Assembly: GCA_030220185.1 (NCBI GenBank)
Contig: JASPKZ010001241.1
Location: 496,001-560,000 of the forward strand
Direction: 5' to 3'
Source of the DNA: Diploptera punctata
Lineage: Eukaryota > Arthropoda > Insecta > Blattodea > Blaberidae
DNA: 64,000 bases
Shown one piece after another: positions 42,961-53,610 of the stretch; position 1 is the first letter of the stretch, and each line of letters begins with the position of its first letter. A model generated the notes under the pieces. That model saw only the letters and a list, made by a program, of their open reading frames with translations, had not been told where the DNA came from and did no database searches. The position numbers were made by a program, and so were the translations under genes.

Positions 42961-43599
42961 CAATGATTCGTATAAAGAACAATTTTTATAAAAAGTGATT
43001 AGAACACAGGCAATAAACTTGTAAAGATTAGTCTTCGTAAAACTGATTAGATGTGAGAAAACTATTCTAATGAAAAAATAATAAAATTGATAAAATCCCA
43101 GTTAATGATCCTTGCCTGTCAATCCAGTTTATCAAATGTGTGTTTACTCGTAGTTTATTAAAATGTAACCTGTCAGAGAAAAAGCAACATTTGTTGGGTA
43201 AAATATGTTAGACATCAACATTTCAATGTGTGTTTAAAATTCACGACGGGTAATTTTGAAACCAGATAAGAGAAATGTAATATTTCAAATCAAAACGGAA
43301 GTGCAAACATAACATCTCCGGGAAACCAACTTGAAGCTCGTAGCAGTACATTCCCTGCAGCTATCTGCTCAGTGAGCTAAAAACCTGAGACTTGCATCGC
43401 CTACTGCAATATAACTAGCAATGTTTGGAGAGTTTTAGTATCATATTACCGTATAGCTTTCCCTACATTTCTCAGGTTGTCACGTTTCAAGGAAAGCTTT
43501 AGTTTATAAAATTTGCTTATCAAACTGCATCATATTCGAATCGGAATTTACCTTACTTAGATTAGATTTTTAGCTCAATTCTGGAAATGTGTGCTATTA
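42961..43599. other. No feature recognised
   Basis: AT-rich without recognised coding or repeat content. Confidence 0.45.
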
Positions 43600-44135
43600 T
43601 GCATTAGAGAGTCTTGAATTCCCAACTCCTTTCAAAAAACGTTAAACTTGAAATAGATAAAACTATTATTCTACCAGTTACATTATATGGGGTGCAGAAA
43701 CAGGGGACTCTTGGTGTAAGGGCGGAAAAGCGATTATGAGTATTTCGGAATAAAGTTCTTTGGAAATGTTTGAACCAAAGAGAGATGAACAGAGAGGTGA
43801 ATGGAGAAAACTGCATAACAGTGATTTATATGGTCTTTATAGGAAGCCAGATATAATGAGGACAGTTAAGTCTCGTAGACTGCGAGCGGCAGAACATGTG
43901 GCGGCGAATGGGGAATGAAAGACGGTCATGGAAGCTTCTTGTAGGAAAACCAGAGGGAAAACGCCCAGTTGGTAGACCAAGAATGAGGTGGGAGAATAAC
44001 ATTAACTATGATTTGATGGAAGTAGATAATACAGGGGATGATTGGAAAACATTGGCTCAGGATAGGGATGTATGGAGAGCTTATGTCCGCGCGGTCAAGA
44101 ACCTACGGGTACAATAGTGCCAGTGAGTTAATTAG
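43600..44135 (+). mobile_element. LINE-G copy 6, longest upstream extent
   Basis: Reaches further into ORF2 than the others: LEIDKTIILPVTLYG (about 43645), then the region matching RVFENKVLRKIFG, broken by stops and shifts. From 43896 the frame is open: MGNERRSWKLLVGKPEGKRP, MRWENNINYDLMEVDN and AQDRDVWRAYVRAVKNLRVQ, stop at 44115, with an AGTTAATTAGTTAGA tail (GTTA type). Confidence 0.88.
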
Positions 44136-44534
44136 TTAGATTAGATTTTAAGACCCTAAAACGGTAACCTTATTTTTAGTTCATTATATTACATATATTT
44201 TTTCATGGAATTAATGATAAAGTATCTAATCTACGGTGATATATGGTCTGTTGTAATGGTTATGTATCGGCGCATATCAAGCATTCACACACATGTCTCA
44301 TATAGCTATTTATTCGGGCTGGGCCCAAGATCCCTCGTGGTAGTGCTATTACCCTCCCTTTTGCTCTATTCTGTCCTAAGTTAATACATAAGCTCAGAAT
44401 CATGAGCAAGTATTTGTGTGTTACCCCATTATATCAACATAACCACATATTTTAAACACCCATTTTTCTAAATCAGACTATATCTTACCTAACATGATAT
44501 GAGGTGAAACGCGATGCGAAATTAGTTAGTGGAA
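44136..44534. other. No feature recognised
   Basis: AT-rich spacer. Confidence 0.4.
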
Positions 44535-44796
44535 ATCATCATCCTCCGGTATCATGGTAGCTGCCGCCGTCTTCCGAAACCAAACGTCATTCCTCTTTGT
44601 CCACCCATTGATCTTCCTCCAATCCTCTGACATTCATAGCTGCTAGTACCACTTCTATCCAAGTTTTCTTCGGTCTTCCTCTCTTCCTCCTTTCTATTGG
44701 CATCAATTCCATAACAATTTTAGGTAATCTTTGTTCCGGCATTCTTTTGACATGGCCATACCACTGTAATATTTTCTTTTCTATAATGGAAATCAA
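44535..44796 (-). mobile_element. Second LINE family, ORF2 C-terminus
   Basis: Reverse strand IIEKKILQWYGHVKRMPEQR, LPKIVMELMPIERRKRGRPK and KTWIEVVLAAMNVRGLEEDQ. This WYGHVKRM..GRPKKTW pattern belongs to a common insect non-LTR ORF2 tail. It continues untranslated to a short GATGATG run at 44537. Not the same family as LINE-G. Confidence 0.82.
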
Positions 44797-44990
44797 ATGG
44801 CATAATAGGGCAGGCTAGAGGATTGAAGAGTATTGGCGGGATGATGGAAACGGGAGAACCCATGAAAATCTTCAAGAATCTCGTTATAGCCCACCACATT
44901 TACCCCTCCGGAAACTCCAGGAATTGAACCTGAGATCCTTATCGGGGCAGGCGGGCGCACTAGCCACGTGTGCACCGAGAGGGTTCACAT
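44797..44990 (-). mobile_element. SINE5 (tRNA-headed), single copy
   Basis: Reverse strand: CTCTCGGTGCACACGTGGCT AGTGCGCCCGCCTG (A-box region), CTCAGGTTCAATTCCTGGAG (B-box), GGAGGGGTAAATGTGGTGGG and CATGGGTTCTCCCGTTTCC. Typical insect tRNA-derived layout. It directly joins the LINE tail at 44.8 kb, so one may have ended in the other. Confidence 0.6.
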
Positions 44991-45081
44991 TGTTTAAATA
45001 AGGTATGTTTCAAAATGTAAAATGTAAATAGAATTATAAAATGTAGTGATGATTCTTATTGGTTCACTATAGTTCCTAAGT

Positions 45082-45272
45082 CCACCGCTGTGGCCTCGAG
45101 GTAGCGTGCTGCCTTGTCACGCAGCGGGCCCTGGTTCAATCCCCGGTCGGGACATTTTTTCCGGGTGAGGTTTTTATCGGGGTTTTTCCTCACCTGAAAG
45201 ACAAATGTCAGGAAAACTTTAAGACCCAAACAGTCCCCGAAATCATATGGCCATCATCATCATCCTTACCAT
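45082..45272 (+). mobile_element. SINE1 copy j, head half
   Basis: CCACCGCTGTGGCCTCGAGG, GGGCCCTGGTTCAATCCCCG, CCTCACCTGAAAGACAAATG, then truncated in the CAT stretch. Like copy e, it lacks the 3' half. Confidence 0.88.
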
Positions 45273-45681
45273 TAGCCCACTACGCGGCTTTCCTTCTTGA
45301 ACTGTATAACACGTATTGCATACAGGGTGTAAATGAATTATACCGCACATACTTAACTGCTTACTGATAGGTATTATACAAGTAATGTGAGATACGGAAC
45401 TAATGACTTACGAGGGAAAATGGGCGAGTTATGGGGAATAAAGTAATCGAGAAATTGATATAGATAAATCAAAAGGAGAGCAAAGTAGGAGAGGAAATTA
45501 TACTAGAATAACTTCAGATCTTAGTGTTAATTCCGAGATCCTAATTGCGAACATTTCTTCATCAACGTTTATGAAATATTGGGTTATAAAATTCCTTAGA
45601 ATGTCGAACTTAGTAGATTATTGCACGCCACTGCACTGCTTACTGTAGAATCGGCGCTATGAGAGCCTCAGTTTAGAGTAA
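45273..45681. other. No feature recognised
   Basis: No coding or repeat content recognised. Confidence 0.4.
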
Positions 45682-46023
45682 ATAAATAATAGTTTTAAAA
45701 AACTAGAACAACACGCTTTATTAGAAAACCAAACTAAAAAAATGAAAAATAATTTTAATTTCCAACACGCTTGGGATAAATAACTTTACCATCAAAACGT
45801 AGGGTGCTCTTTATCAATTAATACATTTGATAATAAACACATATTGGTAAAAGTAAAGTCTCTAAGAAGAAAATGTAAAAATCATAAAAAGCACACCATG
45901 CTTTTGATGGTAAAATTATTTATCCCAAGCGTGTTGGAAATTAAAATTATTTTCCATTCTTTTAGTTTGGTTTTATACTAAAGCATGTTGTTTTAGTTTT
46001 TTAAAACTATTATTTATTTTTTA
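45682..46023. repeat. Long hairpin (arms about 120 nt), MITE-like
   Basis: Left arm words AATAATAGTTTTAAAAAACT, AATTTCCAACACGCTTGGGA, TAACTTTACCATCAAAA and right arm inverses TTTTGATGGTAAAATTA, TCCCAAGCGTGTTGGAAATT, AGTTTTTTAAAACTATTATT flank a loop of about 100 bp. No hammerhead core and no clear target-site duplication, so it is kept apart from P1-P3. Confidence 0.78.
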
Positions 46024-46124
46024 CTTTTTACTTCTAATATTTTACAGAATAAGATAAAAATGAAAATATCTTTAAATTCGATTCTATTGTAGTACGAGCT
46101 GAAAGTAATACTCTTCTAAAAAAA

Positions 46125-46200
46125 ACCTCCCAGCCGGATTTGAACCAGTGACCTATGGATTACTGAAATTATATACCACTAGAGTACGACTAGAGTCCGT
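46125..46200 (-). repeat. tRNA-like relic
   Basis: Reverse strand B-box CTGGTTCAAATCCGGCTGGG and an A-box-like TAGTCGTACTCTAGTGGTAT. The anticodon arm is not convincing. Confidence 0.45.
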
Positions 46201-46396
46201 GTAATACTCGTATGTACAGTAATATCATGCATTTCCAGATATGAGCCTATGTTTAAATTATTTGTGCATCTCATTCCTACTTGTAATTTAGGCTTCTACA
46301 TGAACTAATCTGTCACTCAGTAGTAATTTTTAAACACAAAGTGGCATTTTATAGCTATGTATTTATGTTAAAATTATATTTAAATGCCATATGCAT

Positions 46397-47017
46397 AATA
46401 TACTTTTTTGTATGATAGTGCGTTATGTCACACTAACAGCAATGGCGACCATGATTGAAAGTTTAACTTCCTACGTTTTGGGGTTGCCTACCTAAATAAC
46501 TGTACTGTAATAAAATAACTATACTGTAATGTTACATATTAGAAACCACGTGTGGGAAGTAAAACCACTGCCCTCTATGTAGGCCTATACCTATATACAA
46601 TGTATATACAAAAATATCCTAAATATAGTGTTAATGTAGACCTACATTATAAGAAACAAATCACTGCATTTTAAATTAACTGAGCTTTAATCGAAACAAT
46701 ATAAAAAATAAATGCGTTCTTTTCCGCCATTTTATCACTAATTGGCCTAACGCCTTCGTAGTTTCAACTAATAAACATTGCCCACACTGTTAACGTTAGT
46801 CAATTGTTTATAATGAACGCAAATATTTCCAAGAAAGATGCTATTATTTTACTCTTATTTATTATTTTGAAAGCAGCATCGCGTAAAAAAATAATGTACA
46901 ACACACGTTTGTGAAGTGTTTTACAGGATTTCGAAAATTAAAAACCGAGCGATAGTGAGGTTTTTAAACATTTTCCTTGCATCTGTAAAAACCACTTCCC
47001 AACATCTCATCATAATA
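46397..47017 (+). repeat. Dispersed repeat D copy 1
   Basis: Same order of words as 62530-63122: GTGCGTTATGTC, CTTCCTACGTTT.GGGTTGCC, AAAACCACTGCCCTCTATGT, ACAATGTATATACA, AAACAAATCACTGCA, CCGCCATTTTAT, AATAAACATTGCCC, GTTAACGTTA.TCAATTGTTT, AACGCAAATATTTCCA and GAAGTGTTTTACAG. About 600 bp, diverged, same orientation. No protein frame is shared, so it is likely a non-autonomous element. Its right end folds (TTTACAG..CTGTAAAA). Confidence 0.82.
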
Positions 47018-47810
47018 TAATATTTAGAAAATTCAGAGAAATAACTTACACACTTACGTCAGACTGAAGCGTCGTACAAGGTAGTCCTGATTGTGTATAA
47101 CTTTTAAAAAACCAGTAGGCCTATATAAAAAAGTATGGCATAGTTTTACGTTTCGCGTGATTATGAAGAAAGTTGTTCAGTAAATAGTTTAACATGAACA
47201 TTATTTGTTTGAAACATTAGGATTTCAGTAGGAAATATAAGATAATATGAGCTCTGAGGTCATTTATAAAATATTCAACTGTTTTTTAAAAGCCATCTGT
47301 ACGTTTTTATCAGCAGTTACAAAATGTTGGATTGAGCTAATTGGAACTGCAAGTAATGAAACTGCATAAACCATCATAATCCCCCTGGGTAGCAAAACAA
47401 ACCATGCATTCATTAAAACACAGAAAGTAATTAATACAAAAGCGTTGATCTGTTACTTTTTGTGCTAGATCAACGCTTCCGGCAGCTGACCACGTTTTTG
47501 TAACCGAATGGAGCAAACTCATGTAGAACTGGAAGTGTCTGCAATATGGAACATTTGAATATCATTCGTTGTCAACAGCGATAACTTTTGTTTCATCTTA
47601 ACGGTATGATAATAATTGAGGAAATAACTTATTTATTTTTAATATATCAATTTTATAACTATCTCATCTACTCAATAGGTACTAATATAAAATGTTTTAA
47701 CTCATTTATTAAAATTACCTACAGATTTAGAGATTTTAATGCAGTAAGTAAATATCAGTCTTGACGAAAATTGTATAAGCGTGCAAGTAAACACCATTTC
47801 ATAATTCATA
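47018..47810. other. No feature recognised
   Basis: Includes a short inverted repeat GTTGATCTGTTAC..GCTAGATCAACGCTTCC near 47443-47480. No gene. Confidence 0.4.
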
Positions 47811-47828
47811 TAAGTGATATATATTTGC

Positions 47829-48057
47829 TCGCTCCATGGTATCTTTTACATGGAAGCTTCTTGTAGGAAAGCCAGAGGGAAAACGCCCAGTTGGTAGACC
47901 AAGCATGAGGTGGGAGAACAACATTAACTATGATTTGAGGGAAGTTGATTATACAGGGAATGATTGAAAAGCATTAGCTCAGGATAGGGATTTATGGAGA
48001 GAATATGTCCGCGCGGCCATGAACCTACGGGTTCGATATAGCCAGTGAGTAAGTAAG
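47829..48057 (+). mobile_element. LINE-G copy 7 with 18 bp target-site duplication
   Basis: After about 20 nt of unrelated filler the copy starts at CATGGAAGCTTCTTGTAGG and reads KPEGKRPVGRP, MRWENNINYDLREVDYTGND, one stop, then the AYVRAAMNLRVR end and GAGTAAGTAAGTAAG. The 18-mer taagtgatatatatttgc occurs at 47811-47828 and 48058-48075. It lies just beside the mitochondrial insertion. Confidence 0.9.
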
Positions 48058-48115
48058 TAAGTGATATATATTTGCAGTTCTTAGAACCTTATATTCTAGA
48101 GAAGTTAATTAATAA

Positions 48116-48265
48116 ATGACAAGACACAGAAATCACCCCTTCTATCTAGTTGACAAAAGACCTTGACCTTTAACAGGTGCTTTTGGAGCCCTCATTATGA
48201 TAACAGGTCTTATTAAATGATTTCACCTCTATAATCAAGAATTAATATTTATAGGTATCGGTTAA
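48116..48265 (+). pseudogene. cox3: Mitochondrial cox3 fragment (numt piece 1)
   Basis: Read with the invertebrate mitochondrial code (TGA Trp, AGA Ser, ATA Met) it begins at the natural ATG (48116) and gives RNHPFYLVDK-like codons, then PWPLTGAFGALIMMTGLI and KWFHLYNQELMF, the N-terminal region of cytochrome c oxidase subunit III. In the nuclear code TGA would be stop, so this cannot be a nuclear gene. About 15-30 bp before the ATG may be the end of atp6. Confidence 0.85.
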
Positions 48266-48295
48266 AAGTGAATAAATAACAAAATAAACTAATCA

Positions 48296-48573
48296 CAGAT
48301 TTTCACCTAGACGCATGGCTGTAATTATTCATCCTAAATGATTAATCGATGAATAAGTTAGGATTTTACGAATTGAAATTTGGTTGTAACCTCGTACGGC
48401 TCCTACCATAATTGAGGTAAGAATGATTAAAACAATAAACCCATTAAAATTTATTGTATATGAAATTAATATTAATAGGGTGATTTTTTGAATAGTTATG
48501 ATAATAAAACTATTATTCCATCTTAATCCTTCTATAACTCTAGGAAATCATCAGTCCAATTCTAAATTCACAA
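48296..48573 (-). pseudogene. nad2: Mitochondrial nad2 fragment (numt piece 2, inverted)
   Basis: Reverse strand with the mitochondrial code: FPSVMEGLSWNNSFIMMTIQ, KITLLMLISYTINFNGF, GAVRGYNQISIRKILTYSSI and NHLGWMITAMRLGENLW. This is the conserved middle of NADH dehydrogenase subunit 2. It is opposite in strand to the cox3 piece, although both are on the same strand in insect mitochondria, so an inversion or separate capture took place. Confidence 0.8.
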
Positions 48574-48599
48574 TATTTCAACAATCCTTATTTATAAAA

Positions 48600-48946
48600 T
48601 ATAGACCAGCTTAGCCCTATCTATATTAAACTATCCAATATCAGAAGATAATGAAATGTTGGATCTTTACTAGGACTATGCCTAGTAATTCAACTTATTA
48701 TTGGAATTTTCCTTGCAATGCACTATTGTCCTAATATTGAATTAGCCTTCAATAGAGATAATCGTATTTGTCGAGATGTAAATTATGGCTGGCTTTTACG
48801 AACCCTACACGCCAACGGAGCCTCTATATTCTTTATTTGTATCTAGTTACACATTGGACGAGGAATATACTATGGATCCTTTAAATTGTTATACACTTGA
48901 TCAGTAGGTGTTTTAATCTTATTTTTAACTATAGCTGCAGCATGGA
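48600..48946 (+). pseudogene. cob: Mitochondrial cob fragment (numt piece 3)
   Basis: [72 protein letters not shown] and GVLILFLTM are diagnostic of cytochrome b, including the first haem-binding histidines. A TAG replaces the Tyr codon before LHIGRG, stop even in mitochondrial code. A small insertion near 48646 disturbs the start. Confidence 0.93.
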
Positions 48947-48949
48947 ATG

Positions 48950-49435
48950 TAAGTAAATATTTTTAGTTAATAGTTAATCGTTGAGCTAGAGGTTTAAGAG
49001 GTAGGTTTTTGGGTGAAATTTAAATTTTAATTTATTTCTAAGTATTTTTGATGAGGCTATGAAATCTAATTAATAGACTAGGATTAGATACCCTATTATG
49101 TATGAATTAAAAGCTTATACTGGAGTAGTAATAGTTATGGACTTGAAACTTAAAGAATTTGGCGGTATCTTAGTCCATTTAGAGGAATCTGTCCCGTAAT
49201 CGATAATCCACGTTAAACCTTACTTACCTTTATGGTTTGTATACCGCCGTATATGAAAATCCTTTTAGGGTTGATTTTCTAGAAATTTTATAAATAGTAT
49301 TTCAGGTCAAGGTGCAATTTATGTTTAAGTGGTGATGAATTAGTTTCGACCTAATCCTTTGGTATTAACTTACCTTAATTCTATTTTGGTTGAAACCAAA
49401 ATAGAGGCTAGAACTTAAGACTTAAAGAAGCTCCT
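48950..49435 (+). pseudogene. rrnS: Mitochondrial 12S rRNA fragment (numt piece 4)
   Basis: Contains the hallmark insect 12S words CTAGGATTAGATACCCTATT AT, CTTAAAGAATTTGGCGGTAT, TAGAGGAATCTGTCCCGTAA, TCGATAATCCACGTTAAACC and TTCAGGTCAAGGTGCA. It reads in the rRNA sense on the plus strand, opposite to the natural relation with cob. Confidence 0.95.
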
Positions 49436-49599
49436 CTATTTATAATATATATACATATATACATATATAATGTGCACATTAATAAAGTTTGCTGTCATGT
49501 TTTTTGCATAATAGTCATTGACTCGTTGTTTGGAAATAACGTACATAGACTCCAGTAGGAAAAATGTTTTGAGATCTAGAGATTAACAACTTTGTTTAA

Positions 49600-50342
49600 G
49601 GGAGGACGTACCCCTTTAGCCATTAAAAATGTGGCATATTTCAATTTTTTCTCAGCAACAATGCTGGTTACAGAAATGAATTTGATATGTGATATCTATA
49701 TTACAATGTAAGCATGTTTGTTTACTTAAGTACAATCTAACTTCAGTCGTTATGGTCAATTAAATATTCAAAATGTCAGCTGAAAATTTAGCATTCTTAC
49801 CGTATTCCTGATAATGTTTTCTATACTTCAATATATTTTAATAATTTTTGTTTTATTTTACTCAGTAATATTACTGCTACAAAATATGTTACAATTGCTT
49901 AATTATGTAGAGTACAAATATTTTATTTTTCATTTTAAATTCATACATACTCAGTTTCTTAAAATGTGCATTAAAAATATTTTTAAAAAATATAACTTAA
50001 TAGGTACATTACTAATTGTAGTATATTTCATTAATCTCTGTAAACTACACATACGTGCAAAATTCCATCTCAGTATCTTGAAAACTTTGGAAGTTATCAG
50101 GGAAACCGTATTGAAAAATTAAGTTACTGAAAACAAGTGACAAACTTACCGAAGATATAGGTGCGGTCTAGAATTAAAGGGCTCACTCGAGTGACAGCAT
50201 TGCAAATTTTTAAACATAACTCGAAAAGTAATAGATATATCAATTAAAATCTTTCACTAATTTAAAGATGAAGTTTCAGTCTATATGACAAAAAATAAAT
50301 TGACAAATTACTTTTTTTCACCCTCAAAGGTGTAGGTCCCCC
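49600..50342. mobile_element. TTAA-flanked non-autonomous DNA transposon
   Basis: GGGAGGACGTACCCCTTT at the left is the approximate inverse of AAAGGTGTAGGTCCCCC at the right. TTAA flanks both ends (49596-49599 and 50343-50346), the target of piggyBac-type transposases. The 743 bp interior holds only AT-rich, low-complexity frames, such as 49814-50122, which I do not call a gene. Confidence 0.6.
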
Positions 50343-50346
50343 TTAA

Positions 50347-51654
50347 ATTCCAGAAAAAAACATCAGCAGATTTCGCTTCGTTAGTTATTAAAACAAAATG
50401 AACTAAAATTATGTAAAACAAAAATTTAAAACCCTTTAACTAATAATAAGGTTTCTGCTCATGTTCTATTTTTCCAGCCACCGCTTCTATTCCGAATACA
50501 TAAAATAGAACACACCAGTATTGTTTTCGTCGCATTTGTGTGACGCAAGGTATTAGTTATTTACTCTACTGTATGTCTCGCTTCACTCCATGTGGAGTTC
50601 GCTGAGGACGAATTGGAGCCAAGACAGGTTTCCCCGGTGAATTATCCTGTTTTCCACCGAAAATTGTTTTCACTTCTGCATGCTTACATAATTCCTTTCG
50701 ACTAATTTATTTATATTTCATATCGTCCTGTCATGGAGCGAGAGGCCTGATCAGTCGGCAACTATGTAAATTATGGTCCTTAAAAATAGTGCTTCATTTT
50801 ATGTGATCCCTAGATCTTGAATTACGCCAGACAGTTTACGTATTTTGAATTTTCTTCAAGCTTTATTCAATTATGGGAGTCTGCCTATAACGGGTCTTGT
50901 ACTATTATAGTCTTTAACAGAACACATCATCTCCCGAAAACATTTCGAGAGAGACCAAAGCGTCCTAAATCAATTACAAAAAAATATTCATAATTATAAG
51001 TTTGTATTATATGCCGTTTTACAATATTTTTCTCCCTCTTAGGTAACGGTGAACATGCGTTCTTAACTCCTTGCTTCAATCCAGAGGCTGCCAAGCCATC
51101 AGTATTCCCAAGATCAAACCAAATATACAATGCTACATAACGCAAAATTAGCTTTTCTCTTTACCTTACACTAGAGTAAAGTAAAACTTGCCAACTGGAA
51201 ATTCTAGCAGCTGTATTCTTACATTCTGTGCAGAATTTTTATATTCTTATACAGAATGGTAAAACAACTCATTGGAACATTCAGAGGATGAATATGGGAG
51301 CCAAATTTACTAATATGTTTCTTGACCAAACTACATATATTTACATGGTTTACCCATTAGTACTTGTCATAGCGTTAACTGAACTTACTAAGTATATTGT
51401 CTTGTTTCACTTGCAGGTGTATAAATTGTTCTCAGTTAAATTCAGTAGAAATGTGACATCTGCTTAACAATAATTCTTTAGACAATTTACAGGAAATTGC
51501 GAAACGTTAGTTATAGCTTCAGCAAAACAATCAATTAATTTGTTGCGAAAATGATTATAAGTCTATTCACTTTTTTGTACAGAAAAACATCTGATAAACA
51601 CATGACGGCACCTTTGACCGACGTAACACGTAATTAATTCAACAACCTAATTCC
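50347..51654. other. No feature recognised
   Basis: 1.3 kb without a recognised frame, RNA or recurring repeat. Confidence 0.5.
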
Positions 51655-52062
51655 GCACTTACAAGTATTTGAGAATAAAGTACTTAGGACAATTTTTGGA
51701 CCAAAGAGAGATGAACAGACAGGTAAATGGAGAAGACTACATAATAATGAACTACATGGTCTTTACAGGAAGCCAGATATAATAAGAACAGTTAAGTCTC
51801 GTAGACTGCGATGGGCAGGACATGTTGCACGTATGAGGAATGAAAGACTTCCATGGAAGCTTCTTGTAGGAAAGCCAGAGGGAAAACGCCCAGTTGGTAA
51901 ACCAAGAATGTGGTGGGAGAATAACATTAACTATGATTTGAGGGAAGCAGATTATACAGGGAATGATTGGAAAGCATTAGCTCAGGATAGGGATGTATGG
52001 AGAGCTTATGTCCGTGCGGCCATGAACCTACGGGTTCGATAGTACCAGTGAGTAAGTAAGTA
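51655..52062 (+). mobile_element. LINE-G copy 8, most complete tail
   Basis: Open frame from KVLRTIFGPKRDEQTGKWRR through LHNNELHGLYRKPDIIRTVK, LRWAGHVARMRNERLPWKLL, KPEGKRPVGKP, WENNINYDLREADYTGNDWK to AQDRDVWRAYVRAAMNLRVR and a stop at 52040. The tail is GAGTAAGTAAGTAA. About 125 codons without interruption, so it is a young copy and the best reference for the family in this window. Confidence 0.92.
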
Positions 52063-52211
52063 ATTAAATTCCACACATAACCGGTTTACATTAATACGTC
52101 ACTATTGCCAAAAGTAAGTACACATGAATTACTATATATAAAACATTAATTTAGGCCTGTTTATTTGCCCCTTAAACGTTGTAAATGACCTTCTGCATCA
52201 TCCGATCATAT

Positions 52212-52231
52212 ACACACACACACACACACAC
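52212..52231. repeat. (CA)n microsatellite
   Basis: About ten CA units. Confidence 0.95.
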
Positions 52232-52429
52232 GAGTATATATTAACTTGCTTTGCTCAATGTCAAAATAATTTATTATAACACCGAAAAAGCGTCACTGCT
52301 ATAAGGTAAAAATATTCTCTTTAATTTGCTTACTTGGTATAGGAGCAACTAGATGGCAGTGGAGAGCGAGTTCCCGCTACTTCTCGTAATAATAGAAAAT
52401 ATAAGAAAAATAATAAATGTTTTGCTAGA

Positions 52430-52502
52430 TTTATCTGGTAGCATAATTGGTAGCGCACTTGAATATCAATCTAGAGGTCCGGGTTCAAATCCCGTCCAAG
52501 CA
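52430..52502 (+). repeat. tRNA-like relic
   Basis: A-box-like ATCTGGTAGCATAATTGGTA GCGC and B-box GTCCGGGTTCAAATCCCG at tRNA spacing. Acceptor stem not convincing; the anticodon loop is uncertain. Confidence 0.5.
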
Positions 52503-53244
52503 TTTATATTTCTTATCATGGCATATACATATATACCCCTAAAGTTATAGGAGTCTGCCTATTTAACTCAAGATTATCCATGCCATAAATCGTCGTGGTT
52601 CTCACATTTCTTCTTAATTGAGTAATTTAACTAATTGTTAGAGTTTACAGTACTGGACATTTGACAACGTTGCTGGATGGAGTGCAGGGTGTTTACTCTG
52701 TACAATTGAGTACAAGCAGACATATCATACCGGTACAAAAGAAATCCTAAGTCCCAATGCAGGGCCGGACGTTGACACATCAACTACTTTACAAAGCAAA
52801 ATTTAAACCATTCTTATTTACGCTACGCAATATAAGTTTTTTTAAAGAATCATGCAATTTTCAGTTTGTTATATTTTACGACATAAGGACTGGACGGAAA
52901 CTTGCTCCTTATATTAACGATTTTGAAGCGTTATTCAAAGTTCAGTATTACACATTCAATATGATTATCTTGCATTAAAAACTCTACATCCGATTTATAT
53001 CAGATTTTCTAATTGCCCGCCATCATTCTGGAAATAGACATCGCATCTTCTAGTCCAATTTTGCCAACACGTTAAAAAATAGAACAAGTTTTTTTTATTG
53101 CGTTTGCAGGTGCAAAATATGTTATTGAAGAAACACTGTCAATCACACGCGCTCTGTAAACCAAGCCCTACATACGACCCCAGCAGAATAATATTCAAGG
53201 AGTTAACATTAAAGTTTTAATAATTACAAAACAGTACCTGATAT
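52503..53244. other. No feature recognised
   Basis: No coding or repeat content recognised. Confidence 0.45.
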
Positions 53245-53610
53245 CTCAGCGTCCTCAATAATGTGTAGTGTTGTTTTATTAGGAGGCCTTTCGATAAATT
53301 AATTTTCATCTTCTGCTTTCATTTTGGTACTGACTGTTGTTGGTAATTATTTGGTACAGCGGGTTTATATTGCTGGGTACGTTCTCATTGAGCAGTTGTT
53401 TATTTGTGGTTTCTGGTAATTAATAACTCTTCGAGAACGTTGATTTTTTTATGTATTGTTTTCTCTATGCAGGATCGATAATACATTGTCTATTGTGTTG
53501 AATTAATATCCTGCTTCTACTACGAGTATATATTTTAAAAAAATTGGATTTACCCTTAATCTTCAGGAAATCTCTGAAATTTTCATTAAATCTTGTCGTG
53601 AAGTTTCTAG

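Noticed and set aside
391..45272. tRNA genes at each GGTTCGATCCC site
   Set aside because: Most belong to SINE1 heads, which lack a closing acceptor stem and continue into the SINE body.
48950..49435. A functional nuclear small-subunit rRNA gene
   Set aside because: The sequence is of mitochondrial 12S type, partial, and adjoins other mitochondrial scraps.
49814..50122. 102-codon forward frame with hydrophobic residues
   Set aside because: Composition is that of AT-rich DNA inside a non-autonomous transposon; no family features.
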